In this document: in pieces, positions 38,412 through 51,789 of the stretch
Layout: every line of letters begins with the position of its first letter
How positions within the stretch are numbered: the first letter of the stretch is position 1
Assembly: GCA_902729315.2 (NCBI GenBank)
Contig: LR746279.1
Location: 3,690,001-3,754,000, forward strand
Reading direction: 5' to 3'
Length of the DNA: 64,000 nt
Source: Spirodela intermedia
Lineage: Eukaryota > Streptophyta > Magnoliopsida > Alismatales > Araceae
Notes under the pieces: model-generated
Seen by the model: only the letters and a program-made list of their open reading frames with translations
Told to the model about the DNA's origin: nothing
Database searches by the model: none
Made by a program: the position numbers and the translations under genes

Positions 38412-38446
38412 AGAGGTTTCTGAAGGTTTCTGAAGGTTTCTGATGG
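38412..38446 (+). repeat. Short minisatellite, 11-base unit
   Basis: AGGTTTCTGAAGGTTTCTGA: three adjacent units of GGTTTCTGAAG, the last slightly changed. Confidence 0.8.
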
Positions 38447-38924
38447 GGTTGAAGAGAGGAGAACCCTTTTTTTCTCAACTAGAGGACCCAGGCCTGCCAG
38501 CGTCACTGGGGGAGGGCACAGCGAGAGGCTGGGTGTATGGAAACACAAGGGCAGCAAATTCACAAAAATTCAGAGCCATCCAAACGAGTCGAGTCTTACA
38601 CGAGGGCCGAATTTTGGTATTTTTAATCAAATATCGACTACAATGACGGGTAGAGCCCACTGCAAAAACGAACCACTAAAGCAGCATCGGAACTTAATCT
38701 AGCGTTCTAACACATTTATTTATATTTTATTTAATATTAAATATTTTATTTTATTTTATTTTATTATAATGGGCTGTAGACAACCATCCCCGCATCCAAT
38801 GGCTTGCGCTTGGATTGGGGACTTATCGGCAGTAAAATGAACCATTATAATATACACATGACACTTCTGCTAATAAATCTAATGTGGAACTAATAATTTT
38901 GTGTTTCAAGACATTGATTCACCA

Positions 38925-39235
38925 CAAGCAGATCTTGCGGCACTTAGCACGCTATGTGATCAGAAATGGTAGATCCTGCGGTGAGCGAAGTGCCACGATA
39001 CCTAAAACATAAAGTATTTGGTCTGTGGTTTGCTGATCCTAGGTTGCTCAGCATGCCATGTGACCAAAAAGGCTAATCTCTAGTGGAGTGCCACAACACC
39101 TAAAAACTTAAAGTACTCATATGGCAGCGCTTTGCAACGGATTGATCTTGCATCACTCACTACTTTATCTGACAAGGTACACCTAATCTAGAGGCAAGCC
39201 AAGCACCATGATATCAAGAACTTAAGTCTCACACA
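38925..39235 (+). repeat. Three diverged ~105-base tandem repeats
   Basis: Three units in line share GATCTTGCGGCAC / GATCCTAGGTTGC / GATCTTGCATCAC, then GCTATGTGATCAG / GCCATGTGACCAA / TTATCTGACAAGG, and finish with AAGTGCCACGATACCTAAAA / GAGTGCCACAACACCTAAAA / CAAGCACCATGATATCAAGA. This looks like a satellite-type repeat. Confidence 0.7.
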
Positions 39236-42200
39236 TATTAGTGTTAGAGATATAAAGATAATTATCAATTATTATCTAGGAAAATAAATATTATTAGTTT
39301 TCTTTAAAATCTCATCAACTATCATAAAGGTGGCATTCATTTCTTCCTCTTCTTTACACAATCAAGACATCTAGAGATTGACAAGCTCAATCCTTCCTCC
39401 CTTGACTATACTCAAGACCTCTAGTAAGTGGTTAGTTCTTCCCTTCTCTCCCTCGACAATAGTGATAGTGTGGTCAACCTTTCTTTTCAGTAGATCTCTC
39501 TAACAAGTAGCAAAACACTTTTAGACAATACTTCTGTGATTTTTGACATAGTGTAACATGTTCAAACGAAATCAAGCCACCACACCAATGCCTCTAGTTC
39601 CTTAAGAGGCAAATTAATTTTAAAATTATTTATTTCCTATTTTCAATATTTATTTACATACTTTCAGATTTATTTATATTTTATGACAAGTTATTTTTTG
39701 TTTCATATAATAATGAGTAGAACTCAGTTAAAACTTAATGAATGATCTTTGTTTCTTTTAGAAATCCTCTAAACTCATCTGAGATCAAGCTAAGATCATA
39801 TCCAACTTGTCTTCTATTGATTTTCTCAATCAAATCTCAAAGTATTCATATTATCAACTTTTTGTAATGATTATTTTTCTTATTTCAAATACAAAATCAA
39901 TTAGAATAAAGGTTGATTAATGAGCATTTAAGTATTAAAATAAGGAGAAAATATTCATTCTTAACCTTATATCATTTGTGTGAATTTTTTAATACACATT
40001 AATCTGAGAATCATGATCATTGTAAAAATGAGTTGACCATATTTCTCCTCTTTATTATCATTTTATTTCTCTCCCTCTTTCTTTCTCACACATTCTCTCC
40101 TTCTTTTGTGAGATCTCTTTCTCTCCTCCTCACTCTTTATCTCTCTCTCATGAGAGATCTCTCTTCTCTCTATCTCTCTTTTTCTCTTTCCCTTCTCTAC
40201 TTTCTTTATTCTTCTCATCTCACATTTTTATTTTACTATTTCCTTGAAATAGTGATAAAATGTTAAATCACTCTATATATAAACTAATTTAATTTCTCAT
40301 GACAAATTAATCAATCTCTCTATATTCGACCTAAAACTCACATCTATACTAATATATTGTTAACTTTTAGTTAGAAATATTATTAGATAATAGGCATTTA
40401 AGCACAATAATAAGTACACATCAATACTCAACTAATTAAAGACATTTTATCTTTAGAGTGAGTTAAGATATTGTCGTTGAGCTTATCATTTAGTACATCC
40501 ACTTTAATGACTTGTTACCATCCAAAGTATGAGAGAATGAGTTTGAGTCTTTGCACAAGTGATCTTCAAAGTTTTTATCTCAAGATATGTGTAACTTCAA
40601 TAATTGATATTTTACTTGATATCAAGTTGAATATTAGTCATTTTCATTTTTTTGTTTTCCCCATGTAAGATTCTGACATGTCACCATGCAAGTTATGTGG
40701 TGATGACTTCTTTGTCTTGTTATTTACTTTTTGTCAATGGTCTAGCTCAACTATTTGTATGGTCTTTAGTTCAAGTTTCACTATAGTCATTGATCATGTA
40801 TTTTGTGTGAACTTTTTACTTTTCACTATAGTGCTCTAGATTCAACTTTTACTCATGCCATTGAATAATTTGGTCATTATTTTTTTCACTTTTTTGTATA
40901 CTACTTCATACGGTTGAATTATATGTCTACCATATTGTGTCCTTGACATTTTTGACATTTTTCATATTAATCATCTATTCTTCACACTACTCAAGTATTG
41001 TGTTTGAATCTCACTGCTGACTTCGATCTTTCATAATATACATGAAACTTTGTCACACATGTTGACACTTATTATATTATATTTTATATTTAGAAAATAT
41101 TAGTCTACATTACTTCAATACAAAAGAATATCTCAAGAGACTAACTCCTTGAATTTGTTATTAGTCATAAGAGTATATAAAACATCATCAATATATATGA
41201 TTTGAATGTTTTTCAATTAAATTTATCTCATGATTGAAATAATCATGACACATATATATAAATTATGTTAATATCAAGGACTTCTACAAAAGATACTCAA
41301 GTCAACAAGATTCCTTAAAGTAAATTTTGAGTATAAAAGTTTAATCTATTATCTATTAACTCATAATTTTACATCACAAGTTTCGAAAGGTTTTGTCTTC
41401 AAATTAACAAAGTGTATTCAAATTGTATATTTATGTAAAATAAGATCTTTTAGACAATACCAACTATATACTAAAAATTATGTTAACTACTTGAATCACT
41501 CAAGTTATGATTTAATACACTTTGATAATTGAACAAGATGTCTTCTTATACATTGCATTTTGTTTGAAATGATTTTGATTAATTTGGAGTGTTTTATCAT
41601 AGTTTTAATGTGATATATTTATAGATTATGCTCTTATAATATTTGAAAGTTAATGGACTAATATGAACTAATAAAATTTTAGTACGAACATTATGTGATA
41701 AGGAAATCATGTATTGATTTCACTAGAAGACATCTGAGTTGTTTAAATGAACGTCTAATTGGTCTCTCAACTGTTCAAATTAATCATACTTTACAGAAAA
41801 TGGTCTTCAGAAAATCACAAAGATCTGAAAAAAAAGATATACAAGATTTACCTAGAAATTATATTGTCTTCAAATGGTCACATTAAAGAAGAATAAATAT
41901 CTCTCTCTTCTCAAAGACCACCAACTTTGCATTAAATTTCTCTCCTATGAAATTCAAGCAAAAAAGTGAGGACTTTGTTGACAAGTCAATCTACATTAAG
42001 GCACTAACTAGAGGAGAACTATTACAACATTGAAAGATCCTCCTTCACCTATTTGAACCTCAAATAGCCTTCAATCAAAAATAAACAAGGCAACAAGAAG
42101 ATGACAAAGACTTCAAGTCACTAATCATTATTTTCTTCATCAAAATTTTAGAAAAAGTCTACATCATTTTCATAATACTAGCTATCATGAAATTATTTCA

Positions 42201-43600
42201 TCTTTTTTGTAGGATATACTTATAATTGAATTACTTAATCACTCGTAAGAGCTGTCCCCATTACTAGTTGTTGGCCTCATAGGGCCATGAATACAGAAGA
42301 GAGTTTCAAAGTGAAATTCTTCAACAGCTGAGCTCTATAATCAACAATATATGATTAGACGATCATAGATGTGGAGTCACCAAAACTGATCATATCCAAA
42401 AGAGTTTTAAAACTAAATCAATTCAACCCCCCTTTCTTAATTCTAGTGCAGCTTAAAATCTAACATCTTGGAGCTTTGAAATCCAATTAATGATTGAAGT
42501 ATAAAATTAAGTGTGAACATATGGAGTTAGTGAAACCACAAATGAGTTAGAGAGATGAGCAGGTTGAGTAGACTGAACCACTACAAATTATCTTTTTTCT
42601 ATTATTATTCTATAAGAGAGAGCAAAACCAAAAAATCCAACAAAAAGGTTATTTTATAAAAAAAAAGCAACAAATTCAACTCCCCTTTCTTAGTCAGTCA
42701 CATGCTAATTTTAAATCCCAAATAATTTTGAAAAACCCCAAGTAACCCAATCAAGTCATGTTCTTTTCTTAGGATTCTATACCAATAAGAATATGATGGC
42801 GAACACAACTAGTTAAACATGTGACTTATTCATAAGAATTATTATACATTCTTTTTCTCAAAGCTTGATTATATGATCCTTTTCACCAATTATGAAATTA
42901 AATTTGAAAATTTTTCATGTCACATTGAAATAAGATAGGATTTAATCATTGAGTAAAAGAAATTAAATTTCTGGTATCCAATTGATAAATAAACTTCTCA
43001 TATTTTTGATATTTTTCTTTTATATGTATGTATAAACAAGTAAATGTGACATTTAAGGTAATTATTACAGCATCTATATTATTTTCTTGTCAAATATCTA
43101 AGCAAAATACTGCCAACATGCGTTGAGTATTGATGATTTAGCCTTGAAGAGTATGATTATATCTCATAAAATGAATTTATAAGAAGACTACATTAAAAAA
43201 GATCTTTTAGGTGCACCTTGCAAAGGTTTGGTTGACATAGAAACACGTGACATATTTTTGAGCTGGATGTGTAGAAAAGCTCGAACAGCTCAGGGCCAAG
43301 CTTACCATGCATGTCAAAAGGTCCAATGTTAAAATTTTATTTTATTTTTCTTTTCTTATAGATTTTGTTTTAGAAACATAAATAGGGACTTCAATTTTAG
43401 TTTACATGATGGTGGGCCAAAGCTCTATACCACATGATTGTGGTGGAGAGATAAGAATTTGAGAAGAGCCGTCTTCAATGTCTGGCAAGATCATTCACAC
43501 TTTCTTTTATCCTTTCTTTCAATTGTACAGCGTGCTCCAAAAAAAAAGCCCAAAAATTGCATTTAATCTTTCCAGAGCCCAGCTCAGAGCTGCCTGCTCA
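39236..43600. other. AT-rich gene desert with possible LTR relic
   Basis: No coding region supported. CT-rich tracts lie at about 40055-40205. Near 42415-42465 the text AAATCAATTCAACCCCCC is followed by a C-poor stretch and CTTGGAGCTTTGA, which resembles the end of a SIRE-type copia LTR plus a degraded primer site. Similar text recurs near 42665 and at about 61433 (AAATCAATTCAACCCTC). No matching polyprotein is seen. Confidence 0.35.
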
Positions 43601-44645
43601 GCTGTCTCTGGGAAGAGGATATAGCTGGATGAAGGAGAGGCTGCCACTAGGAGGATGCATGAGATGCTACACTGATGGGTTAGTATCATTTTCAGTGTTC
43701 CGAACTGGGCACAGTTTTTCTGTCTAAACCTTAACCAGTCAACCTTGAGTTCTGAGTGAACTAGGACCCATGGTTACCTTTTGCTGAGCCCCTACTGAAA
43801 GAGCTGAAAAATTAATCATACTTACATAGATCAGATTAGCGATGATATTCTTGTGACGAAAGAAGTCTTAACGACAGTATAACTCTTAAAGTCTATGGGT
43901 GTATATGTCGGATTTTGATCTCAAAATAAAATTTAAAAATAAAGATAGCCTGCCCAACTCGGCCTTTATCTGTGTTAGTCTGGGATTGAGTAGAGTTCTG
44001 CTTGAAAGTTTGAGCTGCTTTACTTTCTTAAGAGTCAATCTCTCTTTCTTTCTCTTTCTCTCTCTTCCTCTCTTTGCCTCTCACTTAGTTATGCTCAAAC
44101 AAAAGGCCAGACTGGGCCTCTCCTGACTAGGGATCGGACGTGAAAACATCTTTCACCTTCTTCTCCAGATCTATGTTGGGTGGAGGCCCGCGTACATCTA
44201 TCGAGCATCTTATATTGACCGTCGATTTTCTCCTAAGAAGTTTTATCACAACGATCAGATGCAAGTATCTCGTAACACATGTTGCTCCTCATGCATGCGG
44301 ACCAACCCAGTCAAAAACGATCCTCCCTCTTCCACATTGCAGTTCAGCACGTCATTCATATCTCTCTCTCTCTCTCTCGCTAAATGTATGTATATGCATG
44401 TATACTATACCCAACTGTCGATCTTACGGCATTCTCATGGTGCAAAATGTAGAATTCGTGCCGATCTATATACGCGAATACAATCCATGGCTTGGGATCA
44501 AACCGGTTGGATCCAATGGCATCAGAATCCATACGTATGCCGTGTCACCGAGCAAAACCTGTGAATCTGCATATTTATGAACGCCTTGAGAAAAGTATTC
44601 CTCCTCACAGACCATCGATTGATACAATTCATCTAAATTTCCGCC
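43601..44645. other. Spacer left of MIR396, no gene seen
   Basis: Short plus-strand frames (43899-44126, 44140-44580) lack recognised domains. A CT-rich run lies near 44040-44080. Confidence 0.4.
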
Positions 44646-44713
44646 GGCAGAGGGGGGAGAGAGGAGAGAGAGGAGAGAGATGAGAGAGAGAGAGATGATG
44701 ATGATGATGATGT
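44646..44713. repeat. Purine-rich microsatellite, (GA)n then (GAT)n
   Basis: GAGAGAGGAGAGAG-type repeats ending in about six GAT units, just downstream of the MIR396 hairpin on its strand. Confidence 0.8.
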
Positions 44714-44754
44714 TAACTCCACCTGAATACCACGTTATTTGACGCCAAGGATAT

Positions 44755-44882
44755 GGTGGTCTCCCTCTGTAGTTTTCCACAGCTTTATTGAACCGCTTTC
44801 TCAGTTCCTCCCAGAGAAAGAGAGGGAGAGAGGGAGACGCAGTTCAAGAAAGCTGTGGAAGATTACCAAGAGAGGCCTTCCT
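44755..44882 (-). ncRNA. MIR396: MIR396 microRNA precursor
   Basis: On the minus strand the 21 bases 44860 to 44840 (TTCCACAGCTTTCTTGAACT plus G) equal canonical plant miR396. A loop of about 46 bases follows, then the opposite arm 44793 to 44773 (GTTCAATAAAGCTGTGGAAA), very close to the monocot miR396 3' arm. Pairing continues outward (CCTCTCTTGGTA side against CTACAGAGGGAG side), giving the extended lower stem expected of a plant precursor. miR396 directs cleavage of growth-regulating-factor (GRF) mRNAs and so limits cell proliferation (established). Read on the plus strand, the hairpin would give two mismatches to miR396, so minus is the coding strand. No other copy was seen in the window. 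Confidence 0.95.
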
Positions 44883-45064
44883 CTGTAAAATTAGCTGGTG
44901 GAAGGGTAGTTGGGTCGATAGTGTTTGGTTGGTTGGTGAGGAAGAGAAGAAGCCGAGGGGATGGATGGCGCTTGAAGAAGACATGAGATTAAGGATTGGG
45001 CATACAGGAGAGGTCCTAGGGGCATCGGTACTTATAGGATGGGCGGACGGCGAAAGCTTCGCCT

Positions 45065-45075
45065 CATATATTTAG
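45065..45075 (-). promoter_or_regulatory. Possible MIR396 TATA box
   Basis: On the minus strand CTAAATATATGAG lies about 205 bases before the mature arm. A (CT)17 tract at 45171-45204, (GA)n on the gene's strand, lies further upstream, as in many plant core promoters. Position-based inference only. Confidence 0.35.
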
Positions 45076-45167
45076 ATGTATGCGAAGTGGGAAATAATGA
45101 AAAAGAATAGGAAGTTGAGTCCCCCAAATCCCAAGGACGTAGACCAACCTCCGACGCGTCTCTCCTT

Positions 45168-45170
<3 letters not shown>

Positions 45171-45204
<34 letters not shown>
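45171..45204. repeat. (CT)17 microsatellite
   Basis: Uninterrupted CT run upstream of MIR396. It reads as GA on the gene's strand and could act as a GAGA-type element. Confidence 0.9.
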
Positions 45205-45208
<4 letters not shown>

Positions 45209-47594
45209 ACTCTCTATGGTTATTGCACCAACATCAGTCCTCATTACTTCCGTCTTTCTCTCTCTCCTTCCCTCTTGTTCTTGCATTACTCTCTCTCATA
45301 CTTTTTCTTCTCTATTGCTCATGTTCTTGTACCTGCCCTCTCTCTCTCTAAAACACGCATGAGGTCGGTCCTCCCAAGAGATAACTAATATTCTACGAAC
45401 ACCTAGAAAGGAGTGAGATTAAAATATCAGATCTTATGTCACAAGGTCAGTCGTGCCCGCTTAGCTGGCGAGCGCTATCATCCCCTGCATGTAAACTCTG
45501 ATCTCTGCCCCCCGTTTGCATCATCCAAAACCCATCGGACGCTCACCATCGCTCCTCGAGCACCCTCCGTTCGCCACCTTGCACGGATTGTTGAAACGGC
45601 GACGTACGACCCTCATCACTCCCCATGATCTGTGGTACTCCGAAATCGGAACCGTCCGATTGGATGGATGGGGGCCATCAATCAAGCGAAGCCGATCGAT
45701 CGATGATCTCGAGAATGAGAATCGATCACCCCACATTCGACCGCTGACTAAACGCCAGAGGAGGAGGAGCGCCGGCAATTAACAACTGAGATTAAGTAGA
45801 TCCCAAGGCTTATCTTATTCGGAGTAGTCTACTCACCTTCCTCCTCCACTGACCCCCCTGCTGACCGCCTCACGACACGGCTCCCGCGGACGGAGGAGGC
45901 GGGTCGGGAGCTGCCGTGCCGGTGATGGCAGACACTTTCGGATTGTACGGTGGGGGGTGCACCACTGGCCCCGAGGGCTCTCGTGCCCCGCTGAACACGT
46001 TTAGGACGACGGGTGAGCAGACTCCAGTTCAGTTTAAATATAGATATAGAGCAAGTGCTAGCTGACACAGGTGCTACCGATTCGGAGACACAGCAATCTG
46101 CCTTACTGGAGTCAAGGGAATTTTAAAATACCCATTTTCTTGGTGTTGTATAACTATTCTAATGACGAGATATTTTAAACAGTTTGGCTCATTCTCGATC
46201 TAAAAAGAGTGTACTTATCTAAAAAAAGTATAGTATGATATGCCTTTAGTATACGATTCAACGCATTGGGCACGTAAACGGACAAATGAAGATGAATGTT
46301 CTTCAAAATACTTGAAACTCTGTTGAACTGTCAGAGTGGCCCTCAAAACATAAAAAATTTAACGACAATATTTCAGAAATATTTCATTTATTATAATTAT
46401 GCTAAGGATATGAATACCAATCATACTGAAATGAATTAAATTTGAATAATATGCAAAAGAATCTACCAGTACCATTTACACATTTTTTGTTACCTTCGTC
46501 CATATATACATGTATACCAAGATGCTTATAAAGAGAGTTGAAACTAATTGTCAAAGTGTTATTCACAAAATTTACTTTGACAATATGTTGATTTATATCT
46601 GTTCAAGGCTAGACTAAAAAACAAAATTTACCATTATACCCAGATAAAATTTAAAATTAATAAAAAATTACTCAGTGCCCACATAAAATCTAATGCTGGA
46701 ATGAGGGATGTAGCCTGTTACTTATTCTCTCTTCTTTTTTGATAAATTAGAAGGAGCTCAAGTGAAATCCTACATAAGTTTGGGGTTTAAAGAAGAAAAA
46801 GGGTGTGATTGATAAATATACAAAGATATACAAGGACAGAAAGAGAGAGATAAAGAGTGTGATTTGGCACCAAAATACGGACTACGGCATCATAAGTTTA
46901 AGTCAAGCGTAGCCTATCTGGGTGTCTGGACTCCATTTTGATGAGGGTAGAACTGCATAAAACATGGGCAGGCCTAAGCATTTTTTTTATACTCAACCTG
47001 ATGACATATTTTGTTATAATCAGTTGCAAGTACCTAGTTTATACTATAATAATAAATTGGGCTGCCCATGATCCCCAGCAAGTCTAGCTCAAGGTCAAGC
47101 ATGTTTTTTTTATGAGGCTTGGCATGACCAAGTACAAGAGAAAAATGTGGAAAATAAGAGGATCTTCCATAAGCCACTATCTTAGGAATAAGAGGCATAG
47201 AACAAAAGTATGCTTGCCAGTGATTAGAGGATGATGGCAAGAGGATAGGCCCAGAATATCCCAACCAGATTACCCCTATGCCTAATTCAAAACCATGATG
47301 GAATCGAGCTGAATTTATTTGTGCATTAAGAGTCATTTTACAATCTACGCCCATAAGAAATAGACTATCAAGAGTTGGGCTGACCTCATGCAGTAACTCC
47401 GTTAGAAGTAGGCACCAGAAAACTCAGGATCAAAGAGGTGGATGCAATGAAGAGTGTAACTAACTATCACAAAAGCTTTCTAAAAATTATCCATGAGCTC
47501 CATACATTTTGAAAGAGTAAAACATGCTCCTTGCCTAGTTGTACGGAATAAGTTGTCCTTCTAACAATGCATGGGACTAGGTTTTTGGAATTGG
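45205..47594. other. Gene-free region upstream of MIR396
   Basis: 45400-46070 is GC-richer, with short frames on both strands but no recognised protein. It may include distal promoter or unannotated transcript. 46100-47594 is AT-rich, with no supported feature. Confidence 0.4.
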
Positions 47595-47875
<281 letters not shown>

Positions 47876-48639
47876 CAAACATATACTATAATCCTTGATG
47901 ACAAGCCTTGTTGGTTGGGACTACATGGGTTAGATTGGGTAACATAATATTTTAGCCTAGAGCTCTTTTTTTGCTCTATTGTTTGAGTATGGTCAAGTCC
48001 ATCAAAGAGTGGGATAGTGGGAAGGATTGTTCACATCTATAAAAAAAATAGTACATAATATATTATTATGCATTACATTAATCTTTGGTGAAACATATCT
48101 ATATTGAAAAGATTAAATTAGTAATTATACAAAATAGAAACAACAATGATACACTACAGAACCTCCAATTTTTCAATTGTTTTATTCATAACAACAAAGG
48201 TCGTTGCTTATGTTTCCATAGTTAAAACATTCATCAATATTTTCTGCAAGGTTCTCTTCACTCTCACATTCTTTTCATCCCATCATCAAAATCCACATAA
48301 TGATTCCTAAACACAAGGGAATAAGCAAATAAGTTTATGAGCATTTAACCATACATAAAAACATGACCAAGAATATAAAGAAATTCAAAATATAATATCA
48401 TGTAAGAGATATAGAGGATAACATGAAACTTAAAATGGACAGCGAGCACATTATTTGCTCTTAAAAAATTAAATTATATATCACAATACATGGTAGGCCA
48501 TTTTTTAAGATTCATATATGCTTAGAGTCAAGTTGCATATAATGAGGACAACTCTCCATCAAACATTAGCTGAAAGAATAAGCTTTTTAGCCAAAAGAAA
48601 GACAATGTTAGAGGAAATTTTGTGACAACATAAAATTCA
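47876..48639. other. AT-rich spacer downstream of APRT
   Basis: No gene or element recognised. Confidence 0.4.
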
Positions 48640-49005
48640 AAACTTTACTTTCTTGCATAAAATTAAGTATAAAAAATATTTAATTAAAAAATTAGTGAAT
48701 TCTGTACAAATGAATCAATCCCAATTAACACTTTTATTATAATATAATGATTAAAAACATGATATTTAGAAAGAATAGTGAGTTAAATCTAGGATAATTA
48801 AAATGATGGCGAACCTCTTTATAATTCAGTACTTTAAGTACAAATTAAGTATAAATAATATTTGATTCAAAACTATACAAATCAAAAATTACTGAATTCT
48901 ATAAATTAATACTTTTATTTTAATAAAATGAGTAAAAACATTATGTTATTGAGAAGGAATAGTGAGTCAAATCTAGGATAATAAAAATGATGGCATACCT
49001 TTTTA
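48640..49005. repeat. Tandem duplication at the APRT 3' end
   Basis: Two units of about 180 bases: AAGTATAAAAAATATTTAATT / AAGTATAAATAATATTTGATT, GAATTCTGTACAAAT / GAATTCTATAAATTA, AATAGTGAGTTAAATCTAGG / AATAGTGAGTCAAATCTAGG, and AAAATGATGGCGAACCT / AAAATGATGGCATACCT. The inner unit abuts the APRT stop codon, so the gene's 3' UTR lies inside it. Confidence 0.8.
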
Positions 49006-49009
49006 GGGT

Positions 49010-51379
49010 CTAGTTGCGACATTCAACGAGTATATAAATGGGCTTCCCATTCAGCTTAAAATGGCCCTATCAGCAAGTTGAAGGAGCATGGAAACTTCAA
49101 TAAGTATACTTAATTTACAGGATTCAAGACTGAAAGAATAAAATAAAACTCTAAAACTTGTTTGAAAAATAGCTTTCTGGACAACGAGATAGAATTCATA
49201 CCTTATACTTGGGTAACCCAACAACACATGCACATTCAATAACATTCGCCCCAACACGATCTATTAGAATCAAAGAGATATCAAGTCCATCCATAAAAAT
49301 TCATAACGAGAAAAATCCATTTGTATGACATAGACTTCTTAACAATATTGAACAGAGCAAAACATGCTGCAAAGATGAGATAAAATACCCAAGAGAGAGA
49401 TCGTATTGAAAAATTGTGACATCAAGTTCAAAATAAATTGATAATAAATAAAGCATAAAAATATATTTGAATCCATGTATACTTGTTTTCACCATTTTGC
49501 ATTTACCTAAAAGTCTGATCGCAGCAGATATTGTTCCACCAGTGGCTATAAAATCATCAATGATTAAAATGCGCTCTCCAGCTTGAACAGCATCAACATG
49601 CATTTCCAGACAATCATGACCATACTCTAGGGTGTAAACCTCAGAAATTACTTTGCCTACATACATGATTACAAGGAATGCCTCCATGAGTGATTGTCAT
49701 TTCAATGAATAGGAAATAGACACGAAAGAGCATTCAACCATAACCTATCAATTAGAAGAAAAAAAAGAAGTTAAATTATTCACTTGAAAATGAATTTTTT
49801 ATTAAATATTTAAGTACCCACAGTTAAAATGAGAGGTTTCGATAGTCTAAGTCCGCAAGTGTCATTGAGAATTCAATACTTTAAAAACACAAGTATAAAG
49901 GAAGGTCTGACTATTTTGAACTAACGCACCAAACCAGAGGACTTATATTTATATCCAAGTCCAAAAAAAGGAAAAATTAATGTTATAAACAAGAAATCAG
50001 ACACTTTACACTCATAGTTATAAATATAAATCAAGTATCATCAACAATTTAATAAATACATTTAACACTTTAATGCAGCACATGTATGATAAATGACAAC
50101 AAAAATTATGGAGAATAGAAATTATTAAGAAACCTATGTATGAACAATAACAATGATCACTATTTTTTCATTTTTTATTTCATAGAAATTTTCAATGTAA
50201 GAGAATGAAGCATTTCTTATTTTAATCAATGAATAATTAATTATAATGGTTTAAGCATTAGATCATAAAAATAATAAGACAGTAAGACGAGAACCACATG
50301 GAGTATGAAGAACTTTTTGCTTCTCAGAAGTAAACAAATTCAATAAAATACGTAAAAAAATTGCTACTAATTACCTGGAAGCTTATTAGGCTTTCGTAAA
50401 GGTACAAACTTTGCACCCAAAGCTAAAGCAACTGATGAACCAAATATGAGACCTCTGGCCTCAATTCCTGTTTAAGATGATTCATGAAAAGGTCATAACA
50501 TTAGGAATCAAATGAGATTGAGGAAAATATTACTCGAGACAACTGAAAAACGATTGGAAATGAAAATTAAGTGATCAATACAGTGAATAAAATGAAGACA
50601 GACGAGAGGAGAGAAACGGACGAACAAAATCAGGTCAAACTGTTGAAACCATTGAAGAAATTATACTAAATCAACTTTGAGATCGAAGGCTTTAAACTAA
50701 GTCAATCGAAAATAAGTCAACCGAAAAAAAATCAGAAAACTTCGATACAATGATTATCAACTGTAGGGTGGCAAACTGGCTTCTCTTCCATCTTTTTTCC
50801 TCGATATACAGAAGAAACTTAACAGAGAAAAATAAAATTCATAGAAAAGGAGGAACTTTTATCCAATTCCACTCATCCTTTCTAATGGAAGTGAAAGATC
50901 CTAGGGAAGCCTGCTCTTAGTTATATAATACGGCAGTATCCTCCAAGTAGCTCCAAAGAAACTCGCTATTGTAAAAGAAGAAGGTGATATGCGACTAAAA
51001 AAAGCAAGAGGCTATCCAATGGAGACCAAGGGGGCGGGCAGAGGTTGGTACCGGCCACGGCGGAGATGGCCATGCCCCCGTATCTCTCAGCGAGGATGTC
51101 GACTGTGTCCTTGAACACTTGCGGACGCAGCATCAGCGTGGTGACATCGTTGAACATGATCCCTTCACCGAAAACTCACTCACCTTAAATCCTTCCCTCA
51201 GACACACATGGAGGCAGAGAGAGAGACTGACTGACTGACTTACCGTGCTTGGGGAAGTGGGGGATAACACGGATGGAGGAGAAGATGCCCTGGAGACGGG
51301 GGTCCTCCGCCGGGGCGGCGGCTTCTCTCTCCGCCGCCACCTTCTCGCCTCCACCCTCTCCGAGTTCACCTCTCGCCAT
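49010..51379 (-). CDS. APRT: Adenine phosphoribosyltransferase
   Basis: Purine-salvage enzyme: adenine plus PRPP gives AMP and pyrophosphate. In plants it may also process cytokinin bases (established). Six exons on minus: 51379-51244, 51162-51052, 50467-50375, 49656-49507, 49260-49202, 49066-49010. All introns are GT-AG with phases that agree, giving 201 aa. Family text is continuous: [52 protein letters not shown], the PRPP-binding loop [15 protein letters not shown] (about 141-155, with the Asp pair at 147-148), and a C-terminal [15 protein letters not shown]. It is slightly longer than the usual ~183 aa because of an Ala/Glu-rich N-terminus (residues 1-27). No clear organelle-targeting peptide is visible. 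No inactivating change seen. Confidence 0.95.
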
Positions 51380-51432
51380 CTCTCTTCCTCTTCCTCTCTC
51401 CTTACCTCTTCCGGTCTAGCCCCTCTGGCCAG

Positions 51433-51441
51433 GTTTTATAC
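51433..51441 (-). promoter_or_regulatory. APRT TATA box
   Basis: TATAAAACC on the minus strand, about 55-60 bases before the APRT ATG. This implies a leader of about 30 bases. Confidence 0.55.
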
Positions 51442-51789
51442 TTTCCATCCTCGCAAATACCTTCCATGCGGTGTCAGAAGAATGAGGACAGGTGTAGATT
51501 GGGCGATAAGGAAGCTCCAGGAGAAGAAGAACAAGCGTTTAAAGAGAGAGGGAAACGGCAGTGGACACCTCCGCCTGGGTCTATGAAACAGTGGGAGAGA
51601 GACAGAGAGAGAGAGAGAGAAGGGTAGATGGAATCTAATGAATTAGCCGTTCAATTACTACCCAAAGCGGAGCGGCGAAGTTAATTGCGGAAGAAAGGTG
51701 GCGAGGGAGGAAAGAGCATGGACGAGCGGCGCGGGACAGCTCCTCATGGATCGCCTGCGACAAGTGGCCGAGGATCCTCGAGATTTTAG

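Noticed and set aside
38925-39235. CRISPR-like array
   Set aside because: Adjacent diverged repeats without unique spacers, in a plant nuclear context. This is a tandem repeat.
43570-43625. Second microRNA-like hairpin (CAGCTC...GAGCTG text)
   Set aside because: Short imperfect pairing only, with no known miRNA and no extended stem.
44773-44793. Plus-strand miR396-like arm
   Set aside because: Two mismatches to miR396; the minus strand gives the exact sequence and the normal 3' arm, so plus is the antisense view.
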